Shown here: in pieces, positions 26,853 to 36,800 of the stretch
Position numbering within the stretch: position 1 is the first letter of the stretch
How the letters are laid out: every line of letters starts with the position of its first letter
NCBI RefSeq assembly: GCF_020184175.1
Contig: NC_065531.1
Coordinates: 83,298,604-83,362,603, forward strand
Direction of reading: 5' to 3'
From: Aphis gossypii
Lineage: Eukaryota > Arthropoda > Insecta > Hemiptera > Aphididae
Length of the DNA: 64,000 nucleotides
Made by a program: the position numbers and the translations under genes
Notes under the pieces: model-generated
Databases searched by the model: none
What the model saw: the letters and a program-made list of their open reading frames with translations, nothing else
Told to the model about the DNA's origin: nothing

Positions 26853-27085
26853 TTAGGTTCCAAGGCATAAAATTGTATTTTAAGCTCTACACACTATTAA
26901 AAATAACAAAAATAATAAAATAATATTATGTATAAGTATGTACAGTATCGCACCCCGGGTCGACGTCCCACCCACCAACCACCGCGCTATAATAAAGTGT
27001 ATGGCGATATTGCGTCGGCGGTAGGTGATAGGGTCGGTAAATAGGTGGCGGAAATGGTTCGATGACTTGAGCGCAAATCATCTCG

Positions 27086-27868
27086 TCAAAACGCATAGCA
27101 TTTCGGCAGAGCGGGCAAATAGTGAACGCCATTGTAGAACTGTTTGCGGGTATCGTGCCAGGAGAGGACGGAAGCCGCGCCGAACGGGTCTGTCACGCAG
27201 GCCGAGCACACGCTGGCCACTTTGGACACCTCCCACTCGGCCGGTTCGTACTTCCGGTCGTGCGACCCACCGTCAGACCTGGCGTTCCGTTCTTCGACGG
27301 CGGCGGGAGTGACATAGGACGTCGGCCGCCGGAACAAAGGACTCCAACGCTTGTAACGGGTCTCGGCGTTGCTGCTACGGCGGTTGTCGTCGCGCTTGTC
27401 CAACAGATTTACGCGGAACGTCTCGTCGACAGCCGGCGCGTCGTAAAAGTCGTACAGTCCGCCGTCGAAAAGCGGAAGTTGCGGTTGCGGCGGTAGATGC
27501 GGGAACATCGATTCCTGCTGAGCCGGGCTGCTGGTCGTCGGCACCGGTAACATAGGCAGCCGTTGACCGTTGGCGAACTGTCCGCCGTGCGCCAAGTGTG
27601 GTGGCCTCGTGGCTTCCGGTCCGGGGGGTAATGTGGGCGGTGCCTCAGTCTCGGCCTCGTCCACTGACTCGTCGTATCCGTGATGGAAGTTGTGCACGTG
27701 ATGATGCTTGTGATCGTTGTACGCCTTGCCCGCCGTCAACGCCGCCTTGTACAGCGATACCAATGTCAGTTCTCCAGAGTACGCCGGGTAGTGGATGGCC
27801 AACGCTTGATCCAAGTACTCCCGTCCGCTAATGGCAACGCCACCGCCCTTAATCTTCTTTCCAGCCAT
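27086..27868 (-). CDS. Gene 2 exon 4: end of jelly roll, His/Pro-rich tail, stop
   Basis: The acceptor is a long T tract followed by GGCAG, and the exon opens in phase 0 with MAGKKIKGGGVAISGREYLD. The preceding exon also ends in phase 0, so this Met is internal. GELTLVSLYKAALTAG resembles the last strand and helix of a pentraxin domain. Then come HKHHHVHNFHH, an acidic/Pro-rich region (DESVDEAETEAPPTLPPGPE), basic sites (DKRDDNRR, RYKRW) and the C-terminal block with VCSACVTDPFGAA and LPALPKCYAF before TGA. The exon is GC-rich (about 58%) in a 28% GC setting, which generates several long shadow frames on both strands. A second frame stays open past the stop (see findings). Confidence 0.92.
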   Translation of the reverse strand: MAGKKIKGGGVAISGREYLDQALAIHYPAYSGELTLVSLYKAALTAGKAYNDHKHHHVHNFHHGYDESVDEAETEAPPTLPPGPEATRPPHLAHGGQFANGQRLPMLPVPTTSSPAQQESMFPHLPPQPQLPLFDGGLYDFYDAPAVDETFRVNLLDKRDDNRRSSNAETRYKRWSPLFRRPTSYVTPAAVEERNARSDGGSHDRKYEPAEWEVSKVASVCSACVTDPFGAASVLSWHDTRKQFYNGVHYLPALPKCYAF

Positions 27869-30800
27869 CTGCCAAAAAAAAAAAGAAACATAACGTCAAT
27901 CGTCGATTACGTTCAATCGATCATACGAACCAAAATTTTGTCAAGTGGGAGGCACCCGAAAACCGAACTTTCGTGTCGTTTTCGGATGAGAAACGAATAA
28001 AAAAGATCACATATAAATCGTTACCCTTACGTCGGCTATATATTATAAGCTAGTCCTGCTCGAACCCTACTCGGAATATCGTCATTCGATGTATTAATTT
28101 GTATTAAACGAACTGGACATTGATGCTATCATATTATAACGTTAACACTAATTCTTTGGTTTTTTTCATTTTTCATTATTCTAGAATATTTATCACTGTT
28201 CAATAGAACTGAGTGGTTCATTAAACATAAGACATTCATTATTTCGAAAATATTTTTACATAATTTTAAATTGTTAATAATATCGGAAATTATGAACTAC
28301 CCTCCACCGAGAAATATAAAGCTGTTATAAACGCGACGTTCAATTTCCTAACAAAATCCGTAAACTGTGAAAATGTCTAAAAGAAATTTCCGGCTTTTAT
28401 GAAAATATCAATAAATACGTTAAGTATCACAAACTTTCGGTAGCCCTAATAATAATAAAACATACTTAATCCAAGATGAGTTCCTATACTTGTCAAACAC
28501 ATAACTATATTTATCGATAACATATATAATATCGCAATTTCGTCAAAAGTTCAACACGCACTATCTATACGCAAATAATATTATGATATCTTATGTCATG
28601 TGCAGCGATTACTTCTCATTATTTATGAATAATTGCACTATGATATTTAAGTGTTTTTCAGTTTTTTTTTTTTTATTATTATTTAGAAAAACAACTGTTC
28701 TTACACAATAGTTATAAATTAATTGTTAATCAATAAACAATACATCAAAGCCTTAAAGTGGAGGTATCAACATCATTTATAATACTATTATAACCTATAC
28801 GATCAGTCATACAATATGACTAGTCTAATAATTTGAGCTAAGAATGTTAAAAATTATGTAAATATTTTTTTGCATATTCTGATGTTGTGATGTTTCTAAT
28901 AATATTATTTGTGTTCAATAGTTAAGACTGTAATTTACAATATCATAGCTTCTGTAGTATTTTATTGAAGTAAAATATAACGTTATTATTTTTTGTTTAT
29001 TAATTTAACCAAAGACTGTAAAAAATAATACTTTTAATTCTATTTTTGAACTAGAGTACAAGATTTTTAACTAATTAGAATTAGTCTGAATCATATAATT
29101 AAACAAATTCATTTATATCAACAAGAATTTATACACATCATTAAGATAAACTGGATTAAGGAAGCTGCTTTCAACGCTTTAGGAGTTCATTATTATTATA
29201 TGTATAATGTATATTTCTTTTTAAGTATTATTTCACCGGAAAGTAAAAGCATAATTAAAATAACGATTTTTAGCACTTAATAATTGAATAATTGATATTA
29301 TGTGTCATACGCAATGAAATAAAATATACTTAACGTTTCTGCCTACGTCATGACCTCTGTAAAAAATAATCTGTGTTTTTATATTAACTAAAATGTCTCA
29401 TCATTAATAATGACATAATATTTTATCACTTAGTAGTAGTAATATAATTATGATTTTGTCACTTTTATGGTTATTTCCGTCAATGTCTTGGATAGTTTAT
29501 TGTACTTTTGGTTACAAAACCATATAACATTTTATATTTAACGAAAATAGAATAAAAGAAGATGATTAAAAGATGAAAAAAATTAGACTGTAGTGAAAAT
29601 TCACTTTCTACACTGGCTAACGACGACAGTCGAAAAAAAAATGACGAGATAAAAAAAATCACAGTTTTTCATACATCGTCGCTTATATGAGATATTATGT
29701 CTATAAACGGTATATTATATGGTACGGTGGTGTTTAACCTTTAAGGCGAATACAAATAAATATCAATACGCATACCGATTTAAGTATGACGCGAGTTTTG
29801 TCGGTAAACTTTTTACCGAGTGAGGGGGAAAAGTCTCAGGATATAATACCACTTCACAGTAGCTCTTATCCGTATGTACTGTAAACACGCGCTGCTTGTA
29901 AATAGTAAACTGTATATCGGTTCAATATGTCTTGTCTTGATGTACGAAAAATATTCTTCTCGAAAATGCAACATTTTCGTGTTAACTAATATTTACTAAC
30001 CTATACTTTTACGGATTGTCGGTGAAAACTAAAAATGTAAAAATAAATATATGATTATTAGTGAACGTGATAGAAAACGATTTACAAGTGCGAGCAATTC
30101 TAAATAAGAGAAATTTCATTGAAGAAAACCTGGTGAGCGAGTGTCTTGATTTCAAAAAAAAAGATATATATGTATAATGTGAGAGCATTATTATCATTTA
30201 AAGATCCATTATCAGTATTTGTATAATGATAATAATTATGAATGTCTTCTCGTGTGGTGATCAACTCACCGCACTGATTTACGGGAATATATAAATAATA
30301 TGTTGATTATAAATCGAATAAAAATTATAACTAATATTTTATTTCAAAAAAATATTATCTTAAAATAAATTATTATAATGACAGCTGATACGTATACACT
30401 AAATAAATGTATCTTGTTTTATCGAATTTATTACAATTGTATTTTTTATGAATAGCAGTCACACTACAGTATGTAATCAAATTTTTCCCATGCTTTCCAT
30501 AATTTAACTGCTTCTAAAATCATTTTATTTGCTTATCAAACGTGAGCCATACTATTAAAATAATAAAAGCGATCAAACGAATAAGTAATAAGTAGTTAAT
30601 AATTAAGAAGGTATATTTAGTGTTTTTATCTCAATTTTTGTATTTCATTTATCTTATAACAAATTTAAAAAAAAATCAAGGTACTGTAAGATTATAATTT
30701 ATTAAAATCCACTAAAATTTATATTTCTTGATGTGAAAACAATCAATTACAACAATTATATCTATAAATGGAAACGGAAATCATATCCGGTTGATCGGTC

Positions 30801-32728
30801 AATATTATACAGGTTGCCTTTCATACCTTGAGTGTAATCGTGGACCAAATTCCAATCTCACAGTGATAAATGTCTATTAAAATGACCTACTTCCGATTTT
30901 TTTTACAACAATATAAGTACTAATAATCGTTTATCAACAATCCATAAGCGTATTAACAAATTAATTCAAAAATAAAATATTATACTCAGTCTTAGCAATT
31001 ATAATATGAATGATATCCAAAGATGGTTTTCAAAATACTACAATCTTTGTGCTCTCAAATTATTATGAAGGAAATATTCTATTTCATTAATTGTTCTAAT
31101 GGCTCACTAAAATTGATACAAATATACTATAATAAATAGTTTCTATTTTTATCATTTTTTTTTTTTAATCGTTTAAAATTAAAGACCCTAGAGCCTTTTT
31201 CACGAATGCAGTTTCAACCAAAAACTTTATGTGTAAATAGTGTCTGTACTTACCAAGTTGTAAAATCCTCTGCCCACTCTTTCGGAATTGATCCACAGCT
31301 GCCACTCGCCCGTGTGACCGTTCCACGACTGGCACACATGATACCATTTGAACAACTTCTCCGGGTAATTAATTCTGTAAATGGTGTGTCCGTTGATGGC
31401 CAACGAGTAATATGTCTTGTCGGGCTTGTTTTCGATCCATGAATATATAACACGGGATTTACCAGCATCTATGTATGCAAAAAAATCAAACTCAAATAAA
31501 AACACCGTTTGTACTTAACGATAAAAATTGAATAGTTTTCCTAAAACATTGGTTAATAATGACTTTATTATTATGTAAATACAATATTCTCAAAAATTTC
31601 AGTGTACAACATTTAATTAAAAACCAGTTGTCTTAGGTCGAGATCGAATACAGCTATATTTTTGTGTTATCGTGAACGTAATTTATTACGAAAAACAAAA
31701 TGAAATATAGTTTAGAAATCTTTATTGGATTAATATTATTATTCACGTATTAACTCCCGTTAATATTTGTCTGTAAATAATGTATATAATGTAATTCATA
31801 TTATAAGTGTAACTTGTTTGTCAAAGTATATTCAATCAAAAATTCTAAGCTCATTTTTAATACAGGATTGAACGGGTTCCCCAGTAGTTCCCCCATCGGC
31901 AAGCTCATAAAAATTTACTACTCCGCCGTTATTTTCCCAAAAGCGGCCGTGAGTGAATTTTTAACGGCAAAGTTTTATTTTAATAAACGGCTTTATAAAC
32001 TCGCGTCACTATGATATATATCGTACGCCTTTGATGACATATATCTTTTACGATGCTGTATTTTTAAGATCTTGTCGTTAGGTAACCTAACCTAACCGAC
32101 GGAGTGAAAATAAAAATAATATATATATTAATATAAAATCGCTATGTGCAGTGGTGCGTTGGTAAAAATGGTCACCGAGTCACGGCAGTTATATTTTTTT
32201 TTTTTTACAAAAATATATAAAAACATAATATTCGTATAGTATACACCTATCTCGACTACATCAGTATACTTACGCGAGTATGAGAATATGGGTTGATCGT
32301 GCGTGTAGTTGAAAATGTTGTGCCAGTGGCACAGCGTGAATTCTTTCAAGTCTGGAATTTTGGTCTTGTAGACGATATACTGAAAACGGACAAAAGAATA
32401 GGATTAATTTATATAATAATGATAAAAAACATCCGGTTAACCAAAAACTGCCTAAGCACATGGTCGTTTGGGATTCGCTTACCTGTGGCGATTCAGCATC
32501 CTGAGTGAAGACCGCCTTGCGCAGTTCACAACGGTCTCGTGGTTTCTCGTGAACAGCTGAGTAAGGCCGCGGTAGTGGTTTCCCGTAGACGGCCGAGTGC
32601 GTCGGTAAGTTCAATTTTGGAGAACTGTTCCATGTGTACGGTTTGTGCCACTTCCAGTATTGTTCCGAGGCGGTCATTGTACAGCACCAGACCACGATAA
32701 CCATCGCCGTCAGTCGGGTCGAAACCAT
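27086..32728 (-). CDS. Gene 2: secreted pentraxin/LamG-like domain protein with His-rich and Pro-rich tail
   Basis: Four coding exons on the minus strand (32728-32483, 32379-32274, 31468-31254, 27868-27086) join in compatible phases to give about 449 residues. A signal peptide is visible (MVSTRLTAMVIVVWCCTMTA, cleavage likely near residue 20-22). After a short linker, residues about 83-235 form a concanavalin-A-like jelly roll resembling pentraxins: FTLCHWHN, IFSYSHAGK, YHVCQSWNG, GEWQLWIN and a final GELTLVSLY strand. Cys99 and Cys163 sit where pentraxins have their disulfide. The tail has HKHHHVHNFHH (residues 242-252), a Pro-rich low-complexity stretch, dibasic sites and a C-terminal Cys cluster (410, 413, 446). 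Role unknown; an extracellular binding protein is the simplest inference. I cannot name the gene. The classical pentraxin calcium-site residues are not evident. Confidence 0.88.
27869..31253 (-). other. Gene 2 intron 3
   Basis: A 3.4-kb AT-rich intron between exons 3 and 4. A GC-intermediate patch follows exon 4's acceptor up to about 28090. No additional exon with matched splice sites is apparent on either strand. Frames at 29480-29662 and 30009-30197 are low-complexity and not called. Confidence 0.8.
31254..31468 (-). CDS. Gene 2 exon 3: core of pentraxin-like jelly roll
   Basis: The acceptor ATGTATGCATACATAG... (read on the minus strand) gives a 215-base exon that starts with two bases of a His codon and ends in phase 0 before GTAAGTA. 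It encodes AGKSRVIYSWIENKPDK, TYYSLAINGHTIYRIN, YPEKLFKWYHVCQSW, NGHTGEWQLWINSERV, GRGFYNL. The WYHVCQSWNG...GEWQLWIN pattern (Cys163) is the clearest pentraxin-like signature: a strand with the second disulfide cysteine, a short turn and a Trp-containing strand. Frames overlapping on the + strand and in the second minus frame are shadows. Confidence 0.93.
31469..32273 (-). other. Gene 2 intron 2
   Basis: An 805-base intron between exons 2 and 3. It contains a short telomere-like (CCTAA)n motif with a palindrome near 32077-32100 and a T-rich patch near 32195-32206. The GC-intermediate stretch 31865-32010 gives a 66-residue + strand frame with no recognisable domain, which I do not call. Confidence 0.8.
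32084..32097. repeat. Short interstitial telomere-like (CCTAA)n motif
   Basis: AACCTAACCTAACC is just under three units of CCTAA, the complement of the insect telomeric TTAGG repeat. The flanking GTTAGGT-A-ACCTAAC forms a 7-bp inverted repeat with one spacer base. It is too short to imply a former chromosome end. Confidence 0.5.
32274..32379 (-). CDS. Gene 2 exon 2: start of pentraxin-like domain
   Basis: The acceptor CGTTTTCAG and donor GTAAGTA frame a 106-base exon that begins in phase 0 and ends one base into a His codon. It encodes YIVYKTKIPDLKEFTLC, HWHNIFNYTHDQPIFSYS. FTLCHWHN supplies the first conserved cysteine (Cys99), NYT at 106 is an N-glycosylation sequon, and IFSYS matches the next strand of the pentraxin fold. 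Confidence 0.92.
32483..32728 (-). CDS. Gene 2 exon 1 coding part: signal peptide and linker
   Basis: The ATG at 32728 has an insect-like context (CTCAAAATGG) and lies 13 bases inside the exon. It opens 82 codons up to the donor CAG|GTAAGCG. The first 20 residues are hydrophobic with an initial Arg and end near TMTASEQ, a good secretion signal. The mature N-terminus has NSS (34, a possible glycan site) and an internal near-repeat, SAVYGKP / SAVHEKP, then RDRCELRKAVFTQ. A longer frame running past the donor is an artefact of intron read-through. Confidence 0.92.
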
Positions 32729-32741
32729 TTTGAGATAGAGA
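32729..32741 (-). other. Gene 2 5'UTR part of exon 1
   Basis: The sequence just upstream of the ATG on the minus strand is TTCGTTTTCAG|TCTCTATCTCAAA-ATG. This looks like a standard splice acceptor 13 bases before the start codon, so the transcript should have at least one upstream non-coding exon. Confidence 0.7.
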
Positions 32742-33859
32742 CTGAAAACGAATTTATAACTTGTTAAATAACTATCTATATTTTAAAACACGGTTTATTT
32801 GATAAGGACGATTAGGTGATATTATATTTCCAATATTATCTTTAAATAAAATAATGATTTAGCCTATGTATTTTTAGAAAATATTTTGCTATATTACGTT
32901 TTTAACTTTTATGTAATGTGTTAAATTTGCAGCTTGATTCATGACTAATTAAAATACTAATGAATTATGTAATTTTATAATAATATTATTATCGTCGATA
33001 TGCATTACGACGGCGTGCTATATAGGCAATTCGCCTACGCTCGTGTGTAGTAAATTTTATTTTAGCATAATCAACGAAATTCGTATCATCATGACTCATG
33101 ATTCATGACATTCTGATAATACGCTTAAGGATCTAATAGTTATATCAAGTTTATCCGGAATTTTTGCAATAATGCCCATTCGAATATTATTTTGTAGGAT
33201 AGCACATTTTGTGTTATTGTTAAACATTCTCATCACGCATGAACTTTTATTTTTTGTTACGGCAGTTTTTTTTTCATTCAAAGTTTGCTCGTATAATGTG
33301 TAGTTTTATATATTAATGTAAACAAATTATATTTTTAATATGAGTCATTCATATTTTTATTTTAGTGCGTATGCTTATTTTATTGCTATTTTAGTGCTTA
33401 AGTTCCTAGTTCACTATAATATATTATGCAGAAAATATTATTATGCACATGCCATATAATATTATATATTGACTGTCTCTGCACATACGTTAGCTTTTTC
33501 TTTTTGTTGTGTAATAATAATATCTAAAAGTCTAAAGTTAATATTCGATTCACGGAAACTATAACACGAAGCACAAATGTTGCAGCCCCAGGAGGTGAAA
33601 CTTTCAAAAACATAGCCACCACTATCGCTACATGTTACCACCACTTTTTACCGTGATCCGTTTACTTCTCTCTAGCATGGTAAAATAAGGTTAAAACACC
33701 AAACTTCTACTACTTAGTAATATAATGTATAACTAGTTTTCTCTTATAGTAATTTACAACATAAATATCCATGCGTGACATAATTTTTTGCTTAGTAATA
33801 TTTTTAAAATATAATATAACTACATATTATACATAATAATAATAATGGCGAAAACTTAC
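32742..33859 (-). other. Gene 2 5'UTR intron
   Basis: AT-rich DNA between the acceptor at 32742 and the next upstream donor on the minus strand (GTAAGTTTTC at 33859). No coding sequence seen. Frames at 33096-33281 and 33462-33644 have no recognisable features. Confidence 0.55.
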
Positions 33860-33883
33860 CATAAACTTAACACTAATCTACGT
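33860..33883 (-). other. Candidate non-coding 5' exon of gene 2
   Basis: On the minus strand TTTATG|GTAAGTTTTC is a near-perfect donor. Upstream, AATTTCAGACGTAG could be a splice acceptor, giving a 24-base exon, or an initiator (TCAGAC), placing a transcription start here. Either way this is the nearest good donor for the acceptor at 32742. Confidence 0.4.
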
Positions 33884-36800
33884 CTGAAATTCAATTTAAT
33901 GATCAAAATAATACTATAATAACATAATATTATTAATCTATAACACTATATGTATTAATATTCGATGCTTATCATTTATCAAATAGTAAATAAATGCAGT
34001 AGAAAAAATTTAATGTTTGATAAAACATTCCTATAAATCTCAAAAAAATGAAAAAGCCTATAAAATAAAAATTATTTTTACATTCAAATGTCATAGTTTC
34101 AGTATCAAAAATGTACCCAAAATTTTCGATTTAAAAATCCTTTTAATCGTGCAATTTAAACATTATATGATATTACTGTTGTTGATATAACTTTGCCAAG
34201 GATGTGAAAGAAATTCTCGTTGTACCCATAAGATATACATATATACATAGGAAATATTATTTTTCCGCGAAGGCAATCGAAACTACTTCAAGAGAAAAAA
34301 AATAAAAATGTCGGTAAACATTATTTTAAAACGGGTGACATCCTTTTTTAGGATAGCAAAAAACCACATCAAATTAAATAAAAACATTCACAATGCAAAC
34401 AAAATACAATGAACGACGAGAAAGTATCGTAATTGTATTATTCGCGTATTGTTACTAAATGTGCTACAATGTATATAAATTCGATTCCTTATTACATTCG
34501 CTGTTTGCAAAAAATAATAAGAATTATTTCGAAACAAAGCTTATCACAATTTATTATACACTCTAGCCAATTAAGTGTTTTATGTCGTTTAACAATTATT
34601 TAAAATTGATATTTTTTGATTTAAATTTTTTACTAATTATTAATAAATAGTAATTATACTAATCAAATAACAGTCATGCAAGCAATTTAATCGTTGTCAA
34701 TTCAATAACATATAAAACTTAATGGTTAATTCTTATATTATTATTATTATAACCGTGTGCTTGTATATTCAATTTATCAAGCAATTTTATTATAAATAAC
34801 GGTATAGATATTGTATTCTGTATCCCTTAATATAAAATAATGATACCCATAGCAATTTTATGAGTGTTGGATGATAAATGTTTTGTCAACAAAAATAACT
34901 TTCACTAGTTGTTAATATTTATATAAGTATCCCTGTCTCGTAAAATAATATTAGGAAACCCAACAGACAAATCTGAAGTAATAATACATTATGTTAAAAT
35001 AAAAAAATTCAACAATTTTTCATACGCCTTTTGAAGTAGGTATTGTTACAAAACATTATTTTTCTTTATTGATCTCTTAATGACAGTAATGACAAAAACG
35101 TTGATCACATAACCATAATATCTAGTTTAAATATAAAAGCAGTAAAATCATTCTTTTTTTTTAAATAAATGATTTTTTGTTCATAAATATAGTATAGTTT
35201 CTACAATTATTATAATTGTTGTTATTATTAATATAATTTTTATTATTTTGGAATGATATACTTAAGATGATTTTTAAAACTGGATTCGAAATCAGGTCGT
35301 CACTTTCTTAAAATCGATTTCTTCAAGTTTAATAATTTATTTTGACATACAATATTAAGTAACACGATTACCTAACTAATTATGAATATTAATACGTATA
35401 CCAATATAAATTATAACATATTAATAAATTATATTTAAATATTCTGATGACCCCCTAAAAACAAGTAGTATTTCTAGAGCAAGGTTTCACACATATATTG
35501 TTGTGTTATATGAAATATCAACGCCTCTGTTAAATGTGACCGTAAACAGTATTATTTAAATATAAATATGATATGAAACTCATCAAACAAAGCAATTGTT
35601 ATTATTGTTGTTATTAAATTCGCGTATCAGAGACAGATTTTATTTTGACAAGCGTTTTGACCATTCATAAATCATAACGTTATTCTTCATATTAAATATT
35701 TTTGTCATTATTTAAATACAAAAACTGTATCTATTGCTATATGTAGATAATATATATATATATTAGGATTCTTCCATAATCCTTTTGATGCGTCGTGTTA
35801 AACAATGACTTTTCACACGTTTTGTTAATGACGCGCTGCAAAGAACGCGTATATTATTTCTTTTCAAGACAGCTATTATAATGCACAGAAAGTATAATAT
35901 TGTTTTTATCGTAAATACACTAACAATGATCTCTCGTTTTAAAAAGAGATTGTTTGAAAACAAAAATTGAACTCGAATTTTACTAAAAACGTTTTGTGCA
36001 ATTTTAAATATGTCGTTTTTCAGTATATTTTTTAACAAACATTATCTGCTAACTACGTTTTTACAAATTCTACGTAACGATACATAAAAGATTGCATTTT
36101 CAAAACATTTTTGAGGATTTAAAACTCTGTTGTAGTCCATAATTAGAATCACCTACACGGTTACACTACAGCACAATGCATATAATTTAATTGTTATGTA
36201 TATTATTATAAGGTCACAACTATATCTGGACAAACTAACATTAGTCACTCTATAAAATGAATTATAACCGTATCTACAACTATTATAGCTGTTTAATAAT
36301 ATGCTTAAACTTGCAATATTATAATAAACGCAACAGATACGTTAGATATGCTTAGTAATTCAATTAAAACGATAATATTATACATATATGAGGTTAGATA
36401 TATGTGTAGTACTCGTATGTACCTACGTTATATTGTGATATATTATTCTAAATTAAATCTCGCTTGTTTCAGAGATATATCAATATAAGTATGTACACTG
36501 CATATAATAATAATGCCATATCGTCGCCATTCTGTTTGATATTAATTTACATGCGACGTTTATGATGATTCGTCATATATATATATTATACGGTAATATT
36601 ATGTATTGATAAATATGATAAATAATTTTTCCGTTTGTTACTTAAACATTATTTTTATTTGCGAGTTGTTGATTTGGCAAACTTAAAAACTGTATTTATA
36701 CGTGTGTGGATGCACTTATATTCAATAAAAGATTACAATATATCCTCTAAACCACATTAACATGCAAAACCGTGTACTTTAAAAATCTAAAGTGCATACC

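Noticed and set aside
27025..28000. Several long + strand frames opposite gene 2 exon 4
   Set aside because: They are shadows of a GC-rich coding exon; gene 2's minus frame has clear splice sites and a domain that continues across exons.
32270..32482. 152-residue reading of gene 2 exon 1 continuing past its donor
   Set aside because: The extension crosses a consensus GTAAGC donor and loses the pentraxin frame; the spliced frame gives a clear domain.
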